From the IMG/VR virus record IMGVR_UViG_3300028786_000013, positions 1 through 46,174 of that record: a stretch of 46,174 bases of DNA. One strand, 5' to 3'. A program made the translations under genes and the position numbers. Under the pieces are notes generated by a model. That model made no database searches, was not told where the DNA came from, and saw only the letters and a program-made list of their open reading frames with translations. This DNA is from a virus. Below, one piece after another: positions 23,598-31,182 of this stretch (position 1 is the first letter of the stretch; each line of letters starts with the position of its first letter).

Positions 23598-23808
23598 ACA
23601 CAACGGCCCGCCAGACGAGCCGGGGGAGCGTACGGCACCCCCGGGCCACAGCCGCGCCGCGCACGCCGCACACGGCTTCTGCTCGAAGTGCTCCGGCCGG
23701 GAACTGTGGGAGGAGCTTGCGGCCTGGCGCGCCGACTACAACACCCGCCACGGGCACGGCGCCCCGGACGTCCAGCTGCACCCAAGCCCGGAGGCGCGCC
23801 GTGGCTGA
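23590..23808 (+). CDS. 72-aa zinc-knuckle protein
   Basis: GTG start in an eight-base overlap with the gene before; AGGTGAGC lies upstream. The N-terminus is Pro/Gly/His-rich, then HGFCSKCSGRELWEEL (about 28-43) provides one CxxC followed by a helix. It ends with the third GTGGCTGA junction, into the MuF-like gene. Confidence 0.55.
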   Translation: MAEHNGPPDEPGERTAPPGHSRAAHAAHGFCSKCSGRELWEELAAWRADYNTRHGHGAPDVQLHPSPEARRG

Positions 23809-26800
23809 CGAGATCCATCAGGCACTGGCCGCCGCCGAGGACACCGTCAGCCAGCTGGTGGCCGACGTCCTCGACGACACCGCCGCCGACTTCGCTCGCG
23901 CGCTCGCCGGCGCTACCGAGATCGTCGCGGCCCGCTTCTCCGTCGGAGGCATCGCCCGCATGTGGCGTGCCGGTATCCCGCGCATCGTGCGCGGCCTCCT
24001 CGGCGTCACCGACCAGGCAGCCCACCGCGCGGCCGAATCCGTCGACGCCACCCTTCCCGACTCCTGGACCGACCTGCCCGGCCGCCACGACGCCGGCGCC
24101 CCGCTCCCTCCGGCGATCAGCGAGTACGTCACGGTCACTGAGCACCTGCTCCGCGCGGTCGGGGACCACCTCGCCGAGGCCGCGCGCCGGGAGCTGGCCG
24201 CCGGCGTCGACGCGGGGGAGGACGTCGACCAGCTCCGCGCCCGGCTGCGCGCCGCGTTCACGCGGGAAGGGGCGCAGCTCGGCCCGGCCCGCGAGGCGCT
24301 GATCGCCGCAACCGAGGCCACCCGCGCATGGAACACGGCAACCCTGGCCGCCGGGCTGGAAGTCACCGGCCCGGACCGGCCGCTGGTGAAGCAGTGGATC
24401 ACCCGCAGGGACACGAAGGTACGGGACTCGCACCACAAGGCGAACGGTCAACTCCGTCTCCTCGACGAGCCGTTCACCGTCGGGGGCGTAGCGATGAGCG
24501 CGCCTGGTGACCCGACCGCGCCACCGGAAGAGGTCTGCAACTGCCGGTGTATCGCCGTACTCCAGGCCGCACCCACAGGCCGCAACCGAACCGCCGCCGG
24601 CCCATTCGATCCGAAGGACGCCCCGCGCCTCCACGCCTTGGAATCCCAGGAGAACGAAGTGACTGACCATCATGAGCAGCGAGTGACGGCCGCCGACACG
24701 GTCTATACGGGCGCGATGATCGCTCTCGTACCGACCGAGGAGGACGCCCAGCGCCTGGCCCTGGACGGGGGCGAGACGGCCGGTCAGCTTCACCTGACGC
24801 TGTACTACCTCGGCGAGGGCGCCGACTGGACCGACACCCAGCGCGCCGAGCTGATCGCCGACCTCAGCGCCATGACGGCGTCCGAACTGACCGGGCCCAT
24901 CGCAGCGACCGCGTTCGGCGCGAACCACTGGAACCCCGGCAGCGACTCCCCGGCATGGGTGTGGGCCGTGGGCGACGACCCCGCACGCGACCCCGAAGCC
25001 TCCGGTCTCATCGACGCCCGCACCGTGGCCACCATGGCGCTGGAGAACACCCACGAACGGCCCGAGCTGCCCACCCAGCATTCGCCTTGGCAGCCCCACG
25101 TGTGCGCTGCGTACAGCGACGATCCGGCGCTGCTCGCCGCCCTTGAGTCGCGCCTCGGGCCGATCACCTTCGACCGCATGCGCGTGGCTTTCGCGGGCGA
25201 CTACACAGACATCCCCCTCGGCCCCACGGAGGCCACCATGCCCGATCAGACTGCCGCCGCAACCGGACCGGCACCCCGCACCTGGTCCACCCCCGGAGAC
25301 ACCGGACTCGCCTTCGAGGACCAGGAGACCGGCGACGGCCGGATCTTCGCCGCCGACTCCCTGTACTGGGAAGCCGGACCGTGGCCGCTCCAGCACGCCG
25401 ACGAGATGCTCATGGGCCACGACGGCGCCGAGCTCGCCGGCGCGATCCAGAACATGAACCGCGATGGTGGCCGGATCGCCGCCGACGGAGTGCTCTACCC
25501 CAACCGTGCCGCCGGCGCCGACGCAATCCAGCTGCTCGACGAAGAGGCACCCCTCGGAGTCAGCGTCGACCTCGACGACGTCGACATGCAGTTCATCGAC
25601 CGCACCCCCGCCGACGGCGACCAGGAGTCCTACACCCTGGCCGCATCCCTCACGTCAGCGAGCCTGCTGCGCCTGGACGATGGCGCCTGGCTGATCTCGG
25701 CCAGCAGCGGCGCCGGATGGACCGCCTCCGGTTCCGCGCTGTCCCGACAGCGGCACGACGTGCAGCTCATCACCGGCCCCGACGGACGGATCGGCGCCGA
25801 CGTGCTCCGGTCCACATTCGCCGCCGCCGGTATCACCCTCACCGCGGCGGCCGGCGACACCGACAACCCCGACATGGGCACCGTCGTGCACTCCGAGAGC
25901 AGCGGCGACCTCCTGCTGCGCATCACCCGCGCCCGCGTCCGGGGCGCCACGCTGGTAGCGATGCCCGCCTACAACCTCGCCCGCATCGTCCTGGACCCCG
26001 CCACCGGCGACGCCCCTGCAGCAGCCCCGGCCGCCGAGGGCGACCAGACGGCCGCCGCAGCCGGAGAGGTCCATCAGCAGGTCGTGACGTACGTCATCGG
26101 CTCGCCCATGGCCGTCAACGCCCGCGAGGTCGCCGCAGCCCTCGGCATCACGATGAGCACCGCACGCAGCCACCTCGTCCGCGCGGCCAAGGCGGGCCGC
26201 CTGGTACGCCTCGCCCCCGGCCTGTACGTGGGCGGGTCCACGATCCCGCAGGGCGAGGAGGTCACCGCGGCGGCCTCGGGCGACCTGGAACTACCGGTGC
26301 ACGACGACCGCGAGGCGACGTGGGACGGCGATCAGGCAGGCTCCCGCGTCCTGGCCTGGGCGACCGCCGAGGACGGCACCGTAGATCCCGGCAAGCTGGG
26401 GAGCGCGTTTCTCTGGCGGGACGACACCGCCGATCCCACGACCCTCGGCGCGTACAAGTTGGGGTTCGCCGACCTCTACGGCGAGGGCGACGCGCAGCGG
26501 CTGGAGGTCGTCGCGGCCGCGGTGTATGCCGTCGCGGGTGTGCTGCAGGGCGCCATGGGCGGCGTCGACATTCCCGAGGCCGACCAGGACGCCATCCGTA
26601 AGCGCGTCACCACCCTGTACGGCCGTCTCGCCCAGGCGTACAAGGATGATTCGATCGTCGCGCCGTGGGATGACCAGAGCGCGGCAGCGGTGTCCCTGGC
26701 CGAACTGGAGGCGTCCGCGTGGTCGGCGATGCGCAACGCTCCTCCGATGCCTGCCGCATGGTTCCAGGAGCCGACCGAGGAGGAGCTTCCCCCCGGCTCG

Positions 26801-27679
26801 GGCGGAGTGCACTACGCCGCCGGGCGCGTCTACGGGTGGGTGGCCCAGGCCGGGGAGCCGCACGCCGGTCTGCCGGGCCAGAACCTGACGATCGAGTCGC
26901 TCGGTGACATCGACCTCAGCCACTTCCTGCGCGCACGGTTCCCCCTCGACGACGGGGGAGTTGTCCGCGCCGGCGCGATGACGATGAACGTCGGCCACCA
27001 CCGCGACGGCGCCGAGTGCGAAACCGCGGCCTGCCAATTCGACGACACCCGCACCGTCGCCGGCGTCGTCACCGTCGGGATGAATGAGCGGGGCCTGTGG
27101 TTCTCCGGCGCGGCTGCGCCCTGGCTCAGCGAGTGGGACGCGCTCGCCTTCAAGGCGTGCCAGCCGAGCTATCACATGAAGCAGCAGCGGGCCGGCGGCC
27201 GGTGGGAGCTACGCGCGGTTCTGTCGGTGCCGGTCCCCGGCCACTCCTCGCCGCTCCTGGCCGCTGCGGTCGTCGAACGGGCGAACCTGGCGCTGACCGC
27301 CGCCGCCTGCTCACTGCTGGACACCGTGCCCGGACAGCGTCAGGACACGACAGACAGGCCGTCAGGACACGACACGGACACGACCTCGGACACGGCCGCT
27401 GACCTGCTTGGACAGCGTCCGGACACAGCGTCCGGACAGGGCGCGGGCACTGTCCGGACAGGCGACCTGACCGCAGCGCTGACCGCAGCACTCACCGAGG
27501 CCCTGACGACCCCGACGTTCCTGGACCACCTCGCCGCAGCCATGGACCGGCGCACCGTCGAGCAGGGCGCCGGCGTATGGCTTGACGAGGAAGTCGAGCG
27601 GCTCACGGCGCTGGTCGACCTGACTCCCGCAGACCTCGCCGCAAGCGCGGCGTCCACCACCACGAAGGGATCCATCTGA
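23801..27679 (+). CDS. MuF head protein / 2H phosphoesterase / prohead protease fusion
   Basis: 1292 aa, far longer than a MuF protein or a protease alone. Visible modules: residues 1-260 MuF-like, with the TRAWNTATLAAG helix, KQWITRRDTKVRDSH and a CNCRC (246-250) end. About 300-475 is a 2H phosphoesterase, with the paired motifs HLT (331-333) and HVC (433-435). About 500-735 is prohead protease-like: GRIFAA, LMGHD (H540), GVSVD (S588) and LVAMPAYNLARI (718-729). About 755-815 is a winged helix-turn-helix (VNAREVAAALGITMSTARSH). About 835-955 is the domain that follows such proteases, with WRDDTADPTTLGAYKLGFAD. The C-terminal 330 residues contain a further domain with GHHRDGAEC. The gene combines portal-associated ejection, maturation protease and possibly RNA-end chemistry in one chain; cleavage into separate proteins during prohead maturation would be expected. 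Confidence 0.8.
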   Translation: MADEIHQALAAAEDTVSQLVADVLDDTAADFARALAGATEIVAARFSVGGIARMWRAGIPRIVRGLLGVTDQAAHRAAESVDATLPDSWTDLPGRHDAGAPLPPAISEYVTVTEHLLRAVGDHLAEAARRELAAGVDAGEDVDQLRARLRAAFTREGAQLGPAREALIAATEATRAWNTATLAAGLEVTGPDRPLVKQWITRRDTKVRDSHHKANGQLRLLDEPFTVGGVAMSAPGDPTAPPEEVCNCRCIAVLQAAPTGRNRTAAGPFDPKDAPRLHALESQENEVTDHHEQRVTAADTVYTGAMIALVPTEEDAQRLALDGGETAGQLHLTLYYLGEGADWTDTQRAELIADLSAMTASELTGPIAATAFGANHWNPGSDSPAWVWAVGDDPARDPEASGLIDARTVATMALENTHERPELPTQHSPWQPHVCAAYSDDPALLAALESRLGPITFDRMRVAFAGDYTDIPLGPTEATMPDQTAAATGPAPRTWSTPGDTGLAFEDQETGDGRIFAADSLYWEAGPWPLQHADEMLMGHDGAELAGAIQNMNRDGGRIAADGVLYPNRAAGADAIQLLDEEAPLGVSVDLDDVDMQFIDRTPADGDQESYTLAASLTSASLLRLDDGAWLISASSGAGWTASGSALSRQRHDVQLITGPDGRIGADVLRSTFAAAGITLTAAAGDTDNPDMGTVVHSESSGDLLLRITRARVRGATLVAMPAYNLARIVLDPATGDAPAAAPAAEGDQTAAAAGEVHQQVVTYVIGSPMAVNAREVAAALGITMSTARSHLVRAAKAGRLVRLAPGLYVGGSTIPQGEEVTAAASGDLELPVHDDREATWDGDQAGSRVLAWATAEDGTVDPGKLGSAFLWRDDTADPTTLGAYKLGFADLYGEGDAQRLEVVAAAVYAVAGVLQGAMGGVDIPEADQDAIRKRVTTLYGRLAQAYKDDSIVAPWDDQSAAAVSLAELEASAWSAMRNAPPMPAAWFQEPTEEELPPGSGGVHYAAGRVYGWVAQAGEPHAGLPGQNLTIESLGDIDLSHFLRARFPLDDGGVVRAGAMTMNVGHHRDGAECETAACQFDDTRTVAGVVTVGMNERGLWFSGAAAPWLSEWDALAFKACQPSYHMKQQRAGGRWELRAVLSVPVPGHSSPLLAAAVVERANLALTAAACSLLDTVPGQRQDTTDRPSGHDTDTTSDTAADLLGQRPDTASGQGAGTVRTGDLTAALTAALTEALTTPTFLDHLAAAMDRRTVEQGAGVWLDEEVERLTALVDLTPADLAASAASTTTKGSI
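27319..27461. repeat. Second GGACA-rich cluster inside the fusion gene
   Basis: Within the linker that codes for residues about 1172-1222 of the fusion protein, GGACA occurs ten times and TGTCC once in 143 bp, including the decamer TGTCCGGACA at 27451-27460, identical to the two in the non-coding array at 11161-11203. The encoded linker is low-complexity (Asp, Thr, Ser, Gly), so the DNA word rather than the protein may be under selection. Confidence 0.5.
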
Positions 27680-27897
27680 TGGCATGCGCATGTGGCGGCG
27701 GTGGTCAGAACCGCCCGCAGTTCGAAGTCGTCGCGGCCAACGGCCGGACCGTCTTCACTTCGCATTCGAAGATGACGGCCGACACCGTCTCCCAGCGCTA
27801 CCCGGGCAGCGAGGTCCGCCAGCAGGGCAAGACCGCCCCGGCGCCCGCCGCCCCCACGACCCCGGTCAGTGCACCAGCCAAGACGCCGGGCGACTGA
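27679..27897 (+). CDS. 72-aa small protein upstream of capsid
   Basis: ATG overlaps the fusion gene's stop by one base (TGATG), with AAGGGATCCATC before it. MACACGGGG at the N-terminus could bind metal. Residues 12-50 form a small beta-rich unit (FEVVAANGRTVFTS, then SQRYPGSEVRQQ), and the tail is Pro/Ala-rich. A head-decoration or connector peptide is possible from position; not recognised. Confidence 0.6.
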   Translation: MACACGGGGQNRPQFEVVAANGRTVFTSHSKMTADTVSQRYPGSEVRQQGKTAPAPAAPTTPVSAPAKTPGD

Positions 27898-27933
27898 ACT
27901 GGAGCAGCATCCTCGATCGGCGGCGGTGTCGTC

Positions 27934-27974
27934 TGGCTATGCTGGACGTCATCGCCGCTGGTTCTGGGCCGGGC
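27934..27974 (+). promoter_or_regulatory. Start-associated late element, copy A (capsid)
   Basis: TGGCTATGCTGG (27934-27945, TATGCT as a -10-like hexamer) followed nine bases later by the 22-bp element at 27953-27974 whose core is CGCTGGTTCTGGGCCGGG. It ends 28 nt before the capsid ATG. Copies B, C and D are at 40608, 44703 and 45535. Copy B also carries the identical TGGCTATGCTGG word. Confidence 0.75.
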
Positions 27975-28002
27975 TTCTGGGATTGATCTCCGGAGAGCCC
28001 TC

Positions 28003-29637
28003 ATGGAATTTGAACTGCCCGAGGACATCACGTCTCTCGATGACGGCCAGCTGGCCCAGCTCCACACCGACGCCGCCGCCGCCTTCACCGCGCTCCGTAA
28101 CAGTGCCACGTTCAGCACCGACGACCTGCCCCGGCTGCGCGCCCTGGCCGCCGGCGTGGAGAGCATCCGCGTTGAGCAGGCTGGCCGCACCGAGGCCGCC
28201 ACGCAGGCGCTCGCCGAGGTCGAGGCCCTCGCCGTCCAGGTCCTCGGCGACGAAGCCACCGAGACCGACGCCACCGCCGAGGCCGTCGAGGAGGCCGCCG
28301 CCGAGGGCGACGAGACCGCGGCCGAGGGCGAAGAGGCCACCGCCGCCGTGACCCCGCCCGCCGTGCGGCGCCCGCCGGTCAGCCTGTCCGGCATCCGCAG
28401 CCGTCAGCCGCGTGTCCTGCCCGACGCCAACGCCGCCCGCCGCACCCACATCACCGCGTCCGTCGACATCCCCGGCTACACCCCCGGGTCTCCGATCGAC
28501 ATGGACGACGTCACCGCCGGGATCATCGCCCGCGCCAACGCCCTCAAGACCACTGGCGGCGGTACCAGCCAGGTCGCCAGCTACGACCACCCGTTCCCCG
28601 CCGAGCTGATCGTCACCGACCCCGGATCGGCGCCGGAAGGCACCACCGTTTCCCTGGCCGCCTCCAGCCAGCGCCGTCTCCCGCAGGGCAACCTCATCGC
28701 CTCGGGCGGCTGGTGTGCCCCGTCCGAGACCCTGTACGACATCACCGACGTGGCATGCCCTGACATGCTGTGGGACCTCCCCGAGATCCAGCTGAGCCGC
28801 GGCGGCCTGCGGTACTTCAAGACGCCGACGCTCGACGTGGCGGCGCTGACGTGGGTGCACACCGAGGCCGACGACATCGCCGGCAACACCAAGCCCTGCT
28901 TCAAGATCCCGTGCCCGACCCCGATCGAAGTGCGCTGCGAGGCCATCGGCGTCTGCCTCGAAGCAGGTATTCTGACGCAGCGTCACTTCCCTGAGCTGAT
29001 CTCGTGGTACCTGCGCAACACCATGACCGCGCACGAGATCCGGATCCGCTCCGAGCTGTTCAACCAGGCCGTTGCCCTGGCCACGCCGGTCGTCCTCGGC
29101 GCGACGTTCGGCGCCCTCGCCCCCGTCTTCGCCGCGGTCGCGCTCCAGGCAGCGGACATGATCGAGCGTCACAGCCTGTGCGACGGCACCGCCCTGGAAG
29201 TCGTCTTCCCCTGGTGGAGCAGGAATCTCTTCCTGTCCGACCTCGCGCGCCGCAACAGCGTCGACGTCTCCGAGGTCACCACCGCCATGGTGCAAGACCT
29301 CTTCACCCCGCTGGGCGTCCGTATCCAGTGGGCCCGCAACCTCGGCCCCGCCGTCCCGGCAGACATCGGCGGACCCGCCCCAGCGCTCGTGTGGCCGTCC
29401 GAGGTGAGCTTCCTGATGTACCCGGCCGGCACCCTGCAGCTGGGCCGCGGCGCCGAGATCAACCTCGGCGTGATCCACGACTCGACCAAGTTTGCGACCA
29501 ACGACTACACCGCCCTCTTCGCCGAGGAGTGCGTCGCACTGGTCGACAGGTCCGTCGACACCCGGTACATCACGGTCCCGGTCTGCCCGTCCGGCGAGAC
29601 CGGCGCGCAGACCCTCATGACCTGCCCGGCGGCCTGA
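28003..29637 (+). CDS. Major capsid protein (HK97-fold type)
   Basis: 544 aa from ATG with CCGGAGAG upstream. The first 125 residues are helical and acidic with Ala/Glu repeats (about 85-115), as in the scaffolding (delta) domain that many HK97-type capsid proteins carry and lose on maturation. From about 150 on the chain looks like the HK97 fold: the N-arm, an E-loop-like strand segment, a spine helix (ISWYLRNTMTAHEIRIRSELFNQAV, read in parts) and P/A-domain strands near the end. Many cysteines (CAPSE, VACPD, CFKIPC, VRCEAIGVCLE) are unusual for a capsid and might form disulfides. The preceding protease domain would cleave the delta domain. Confidence 0.85.
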   Translation: MEFELPEDITSLDDGQLAQLHTDAAAAFTALRNSATFSTDDLPRLRALAAGVESIRVEQAGRTEAATQALAEVEALAVQVLGDEATETDATAEAVEEAAAEGDETAAEGEEATAAVTPPAVRRPPVSLSGIRSRQPRVLPDANAARRTHITASVDIPGYTPGSPIDMDDVTAGIIARANALKTTGGGTSQVASYDHPFPAELIVTDPGSAPEGTTVSLAASSQRRLPQGNLIASGGWCAPSETLYDITDVACPDMLWDLPEIQLSRGGLRYFKTPTLDVAALTWVHTEADDIAGNTKPCFKIPCPTPIEVRCEAIGVCLEAGILTQRHFPELISWYLRNTMTAHEIRIRSELFNQAVALATPVVLGATFGALAPVFAAVALQAADMIERHSLCDGTALEVVFPWWSRNLFLSDLARRNSVDVSEVTTAMVQDLFTPLGVRIQWARNLGPAVPADIGGPAPALVWPSEVSFLMYPAGTLQLGRGAEINLGVIHDSTKFATNDYTALFAEECVALVDRSVDTRYITVPVCPSGETGAQTLMTCPAA

Positions 29638-29649
29638 TCCACCTGCGCC

Positions 29650-29688
29650 CGTACCGGGCCCGGATGGAGAGGGGCCGGGCCCGGTACG
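29650..29688 (+). terminator. Terminator after capsid gene
   Basis: Perfect 14-bp GC stem (29650-29663 and 29675-29688) with an 11-nt loop, 13 nt after the capsid stop. It would make the capsid mRNA much more abundant than the downstream fibre genes, as expected for a major virion protein. Confidence 0.8.
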
Positions 29689-29712
29689 CCCACATGAGAA
29701 CGGAGACGCAGG

Positions 29713-30549
29713 ATGCCAGCAGCAGGACTGCGTAGTTTCGTCCCGGCTATCCCGGGGACGCCCCTGCCGCACGGGATCCTCAGCGGCTGCACCACCATCA
29801 TCGACGTCCCCGAGAGCCAAGCGCATGAGCTCCTGGGCACCGACTGGCTCGACGGCTCATGCGCTGACGCGCACCCGTGGGAGTGGTGCCAAACACCCAC
29901 TCCGCCCCCGACCGCGAAGGACTTCGACCGGCCCCGTACGTGCACCGCTGCGCCGGTCACGATCTACGGCGGTAGCGAGTGCTCCACGATCGGCCGAACC
30001 TACGACGAGACGGTGGCCGCCGCCCGCGAGGCGCTGCGCATGGGGGAGCAGCGCGCGCTCGAAGAGTGGGTGATGACGCAGCTCCTGTGTCCGCTCGCCG
30101 CGGCGAACGACCTCACCCCCGGCGCCGGCGCGGTGAGCGTCGCGCAGGGCGTGGGGGCGCTTGAGGGCTGGCTCGCCGAGAACTACGGCGGCACCGGCGT
30201 CCTGCACGTCCCCGCCGGGATCGCCGCCCTGCTGGGCTGCTGCAACATCGTGCAGCTCGACCAGGGCAACGCGCGGACCCTCATGGGCAACTGCGTGGTC
30301 ATGGGCGCCGGCTACTCGGCGAACGTCGGGCCACCGGCCTGCACCGCGGCCCCGGCCGGCGAAGCGTGGCTCTACATCACCGGCCCGCTCCGTATCCGGC
30401 GCGAGGGCGTGTTCCTCGTGCCCGAGGAGGACGGCCAGGGCGTGCGCATCACGACCAACGACAGGTTCCTGCTGGCCGAGCGGACGTTCGTCGTAGAGAT
30501 CGCCTGCTGCATGGCCGCAGCGATCCGCGTAACGGTGTGTGCGACATGA
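29713..30549 (+). CDS. Head-associated structural protein
   Basis: 278 aa, ATG with AACGGAGACGCAGG upstream. It is rich in Cys and Gly. A helical middle (about 85-130) precedes a beta-rich C-terminal half with GGTGVLHVPAGIAALLGCC and GEAWLYITGPLRIRREG, a pattern reminiscent of capsid-like or encapsulin-like strand segments in actinophage proteins encoded just after the capsid. It may be a minor capsid or head-tail joining protein. Stop overlaps the next start (ATGA). Not recognised with certainty. Confidence 0.6.
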   Translation: MPAAGLRSFVPAIPGTPLPHGILSGCTTIIDVPESQAHELLGTDWLDGSCADAHPWEWCQTPTPPPTAKDFDRPRTCTAAPVTIYGGSECSTIGRTYDETVAAAREALRMGEQRALEEWVMTQLLCPLAAANDLTPGAGAVSVAQGVGALEGWLAENYGGTGVLHVPAGIAALLGCCNIVQLDQGNARTLMGNCVVMGAGYSANVGPPACTAAPAGEAWLYITGPLRIRREGVFLVPEEDGQGVRITTNDRFLLAERTFVVEIACCMAAAIRVTVCAT

Positions 30550-31181
30550 TCGAAGTACAGCCGTCAGCGCAGCACCGCCAGGGGTTCGCCCGCTGGGCGG
30601 TCGCCCAGGTCCCGAAGATCGCTACGGTGTCGCCGCACGCGTTCGGTGTCCCCGCCGGCCTGTTCATCGACATCCCCGAAGAGCTGATGACCGGCGCCCT
30701 GGTCGACGGCCACCCGTACGTGTCCCCCGACGACGAACCGCCGACCGGGGACGGGATCGCGCAGGAGGGCCCTGGAGCCATCGGGACGGCCACCATTGAG
30801 GGTTTCCCCCCGCCGGTCCTGCCAGAGCGCTGGGGCATCCCCGGGGAGCCCCTGCCGCCGCTCCCCGACTCCGCGTACGAGCCCGGCGCGGTAGCGCTTC
30901 CCATCGTCTTCGCCGCCGTCGAGGGCGAGCAGCAGGGCGACGGCGCCGAGATCGAATGGCCCGAGGGCATCACGCCGCCCGACCCGGCCACAGTCGAAGC
31001 CGCCATGTCCGCCGTGCTCCTGGCCGTCGACGTCCGTAACGGCAGCGACTCAAGCGACCCAGCGGCCGAAGAGGCGCCGCCGTACGCGTGCGGCCACTGC
31101 GGGCGCGACTTCACCACTGCCCGCGGGCGCGATATGCACAGCCGCCAAGCACACCCCGACACCAGCAGCGAAGGGGCCTGA
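30546..31181 (+). CDS. Virion-operon protein with C-terminal C2H2 zinc finger
   Basis: 211 aa. The first 60 residues look like a small globular domain (FARWAVAQVPKIATVSPHAFGVPAG), then a long Pro/Glu/Asp-rich linker. The last 35 residues hold a textbook C2H2 finger: C182, C185, H198 and H203 (C-x2-C-x12-H-x4-H) with the usual F189 and a hydrophobic M197. C2H2 fingers are uncommon in bacterial and phage proteins outside Ros/MucR-type factors. The gene sits between a head protein and the large lectin-like protein, so the finger may work as a protein-binding hinge rather than as a DNA-binding regulator. Confidence 0.65.
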   Translation: MIEVQPSAQHRQGFARWAVAQVPKIATVSPHAFGVPAGLFIDIPEELMTGALVDGHPYVSPDDEPPTGDGIAQEGPGAIGTATIEGFPPPVLPERWGIPGEPLPPLPDSAYEPGAVALPIVFAAVEGEQQGDGAEIEWPEGITPPDPATVEAAMSAVLLAVDVRNGSDSSDPAAEEAPPYACGHCGRDFTTARGRDMHSRQAHPDTSSEGA

Positions 31182-31182
31182 C

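Noticed and set aside
27900-27950. Search for a -35 box upstream of the late elements
   Set aside because: None of the four copies has a TTGACA-like hexamer 16-18 nt before the TAnnCT; a classical sigma-70 promoter cannot be claimed.
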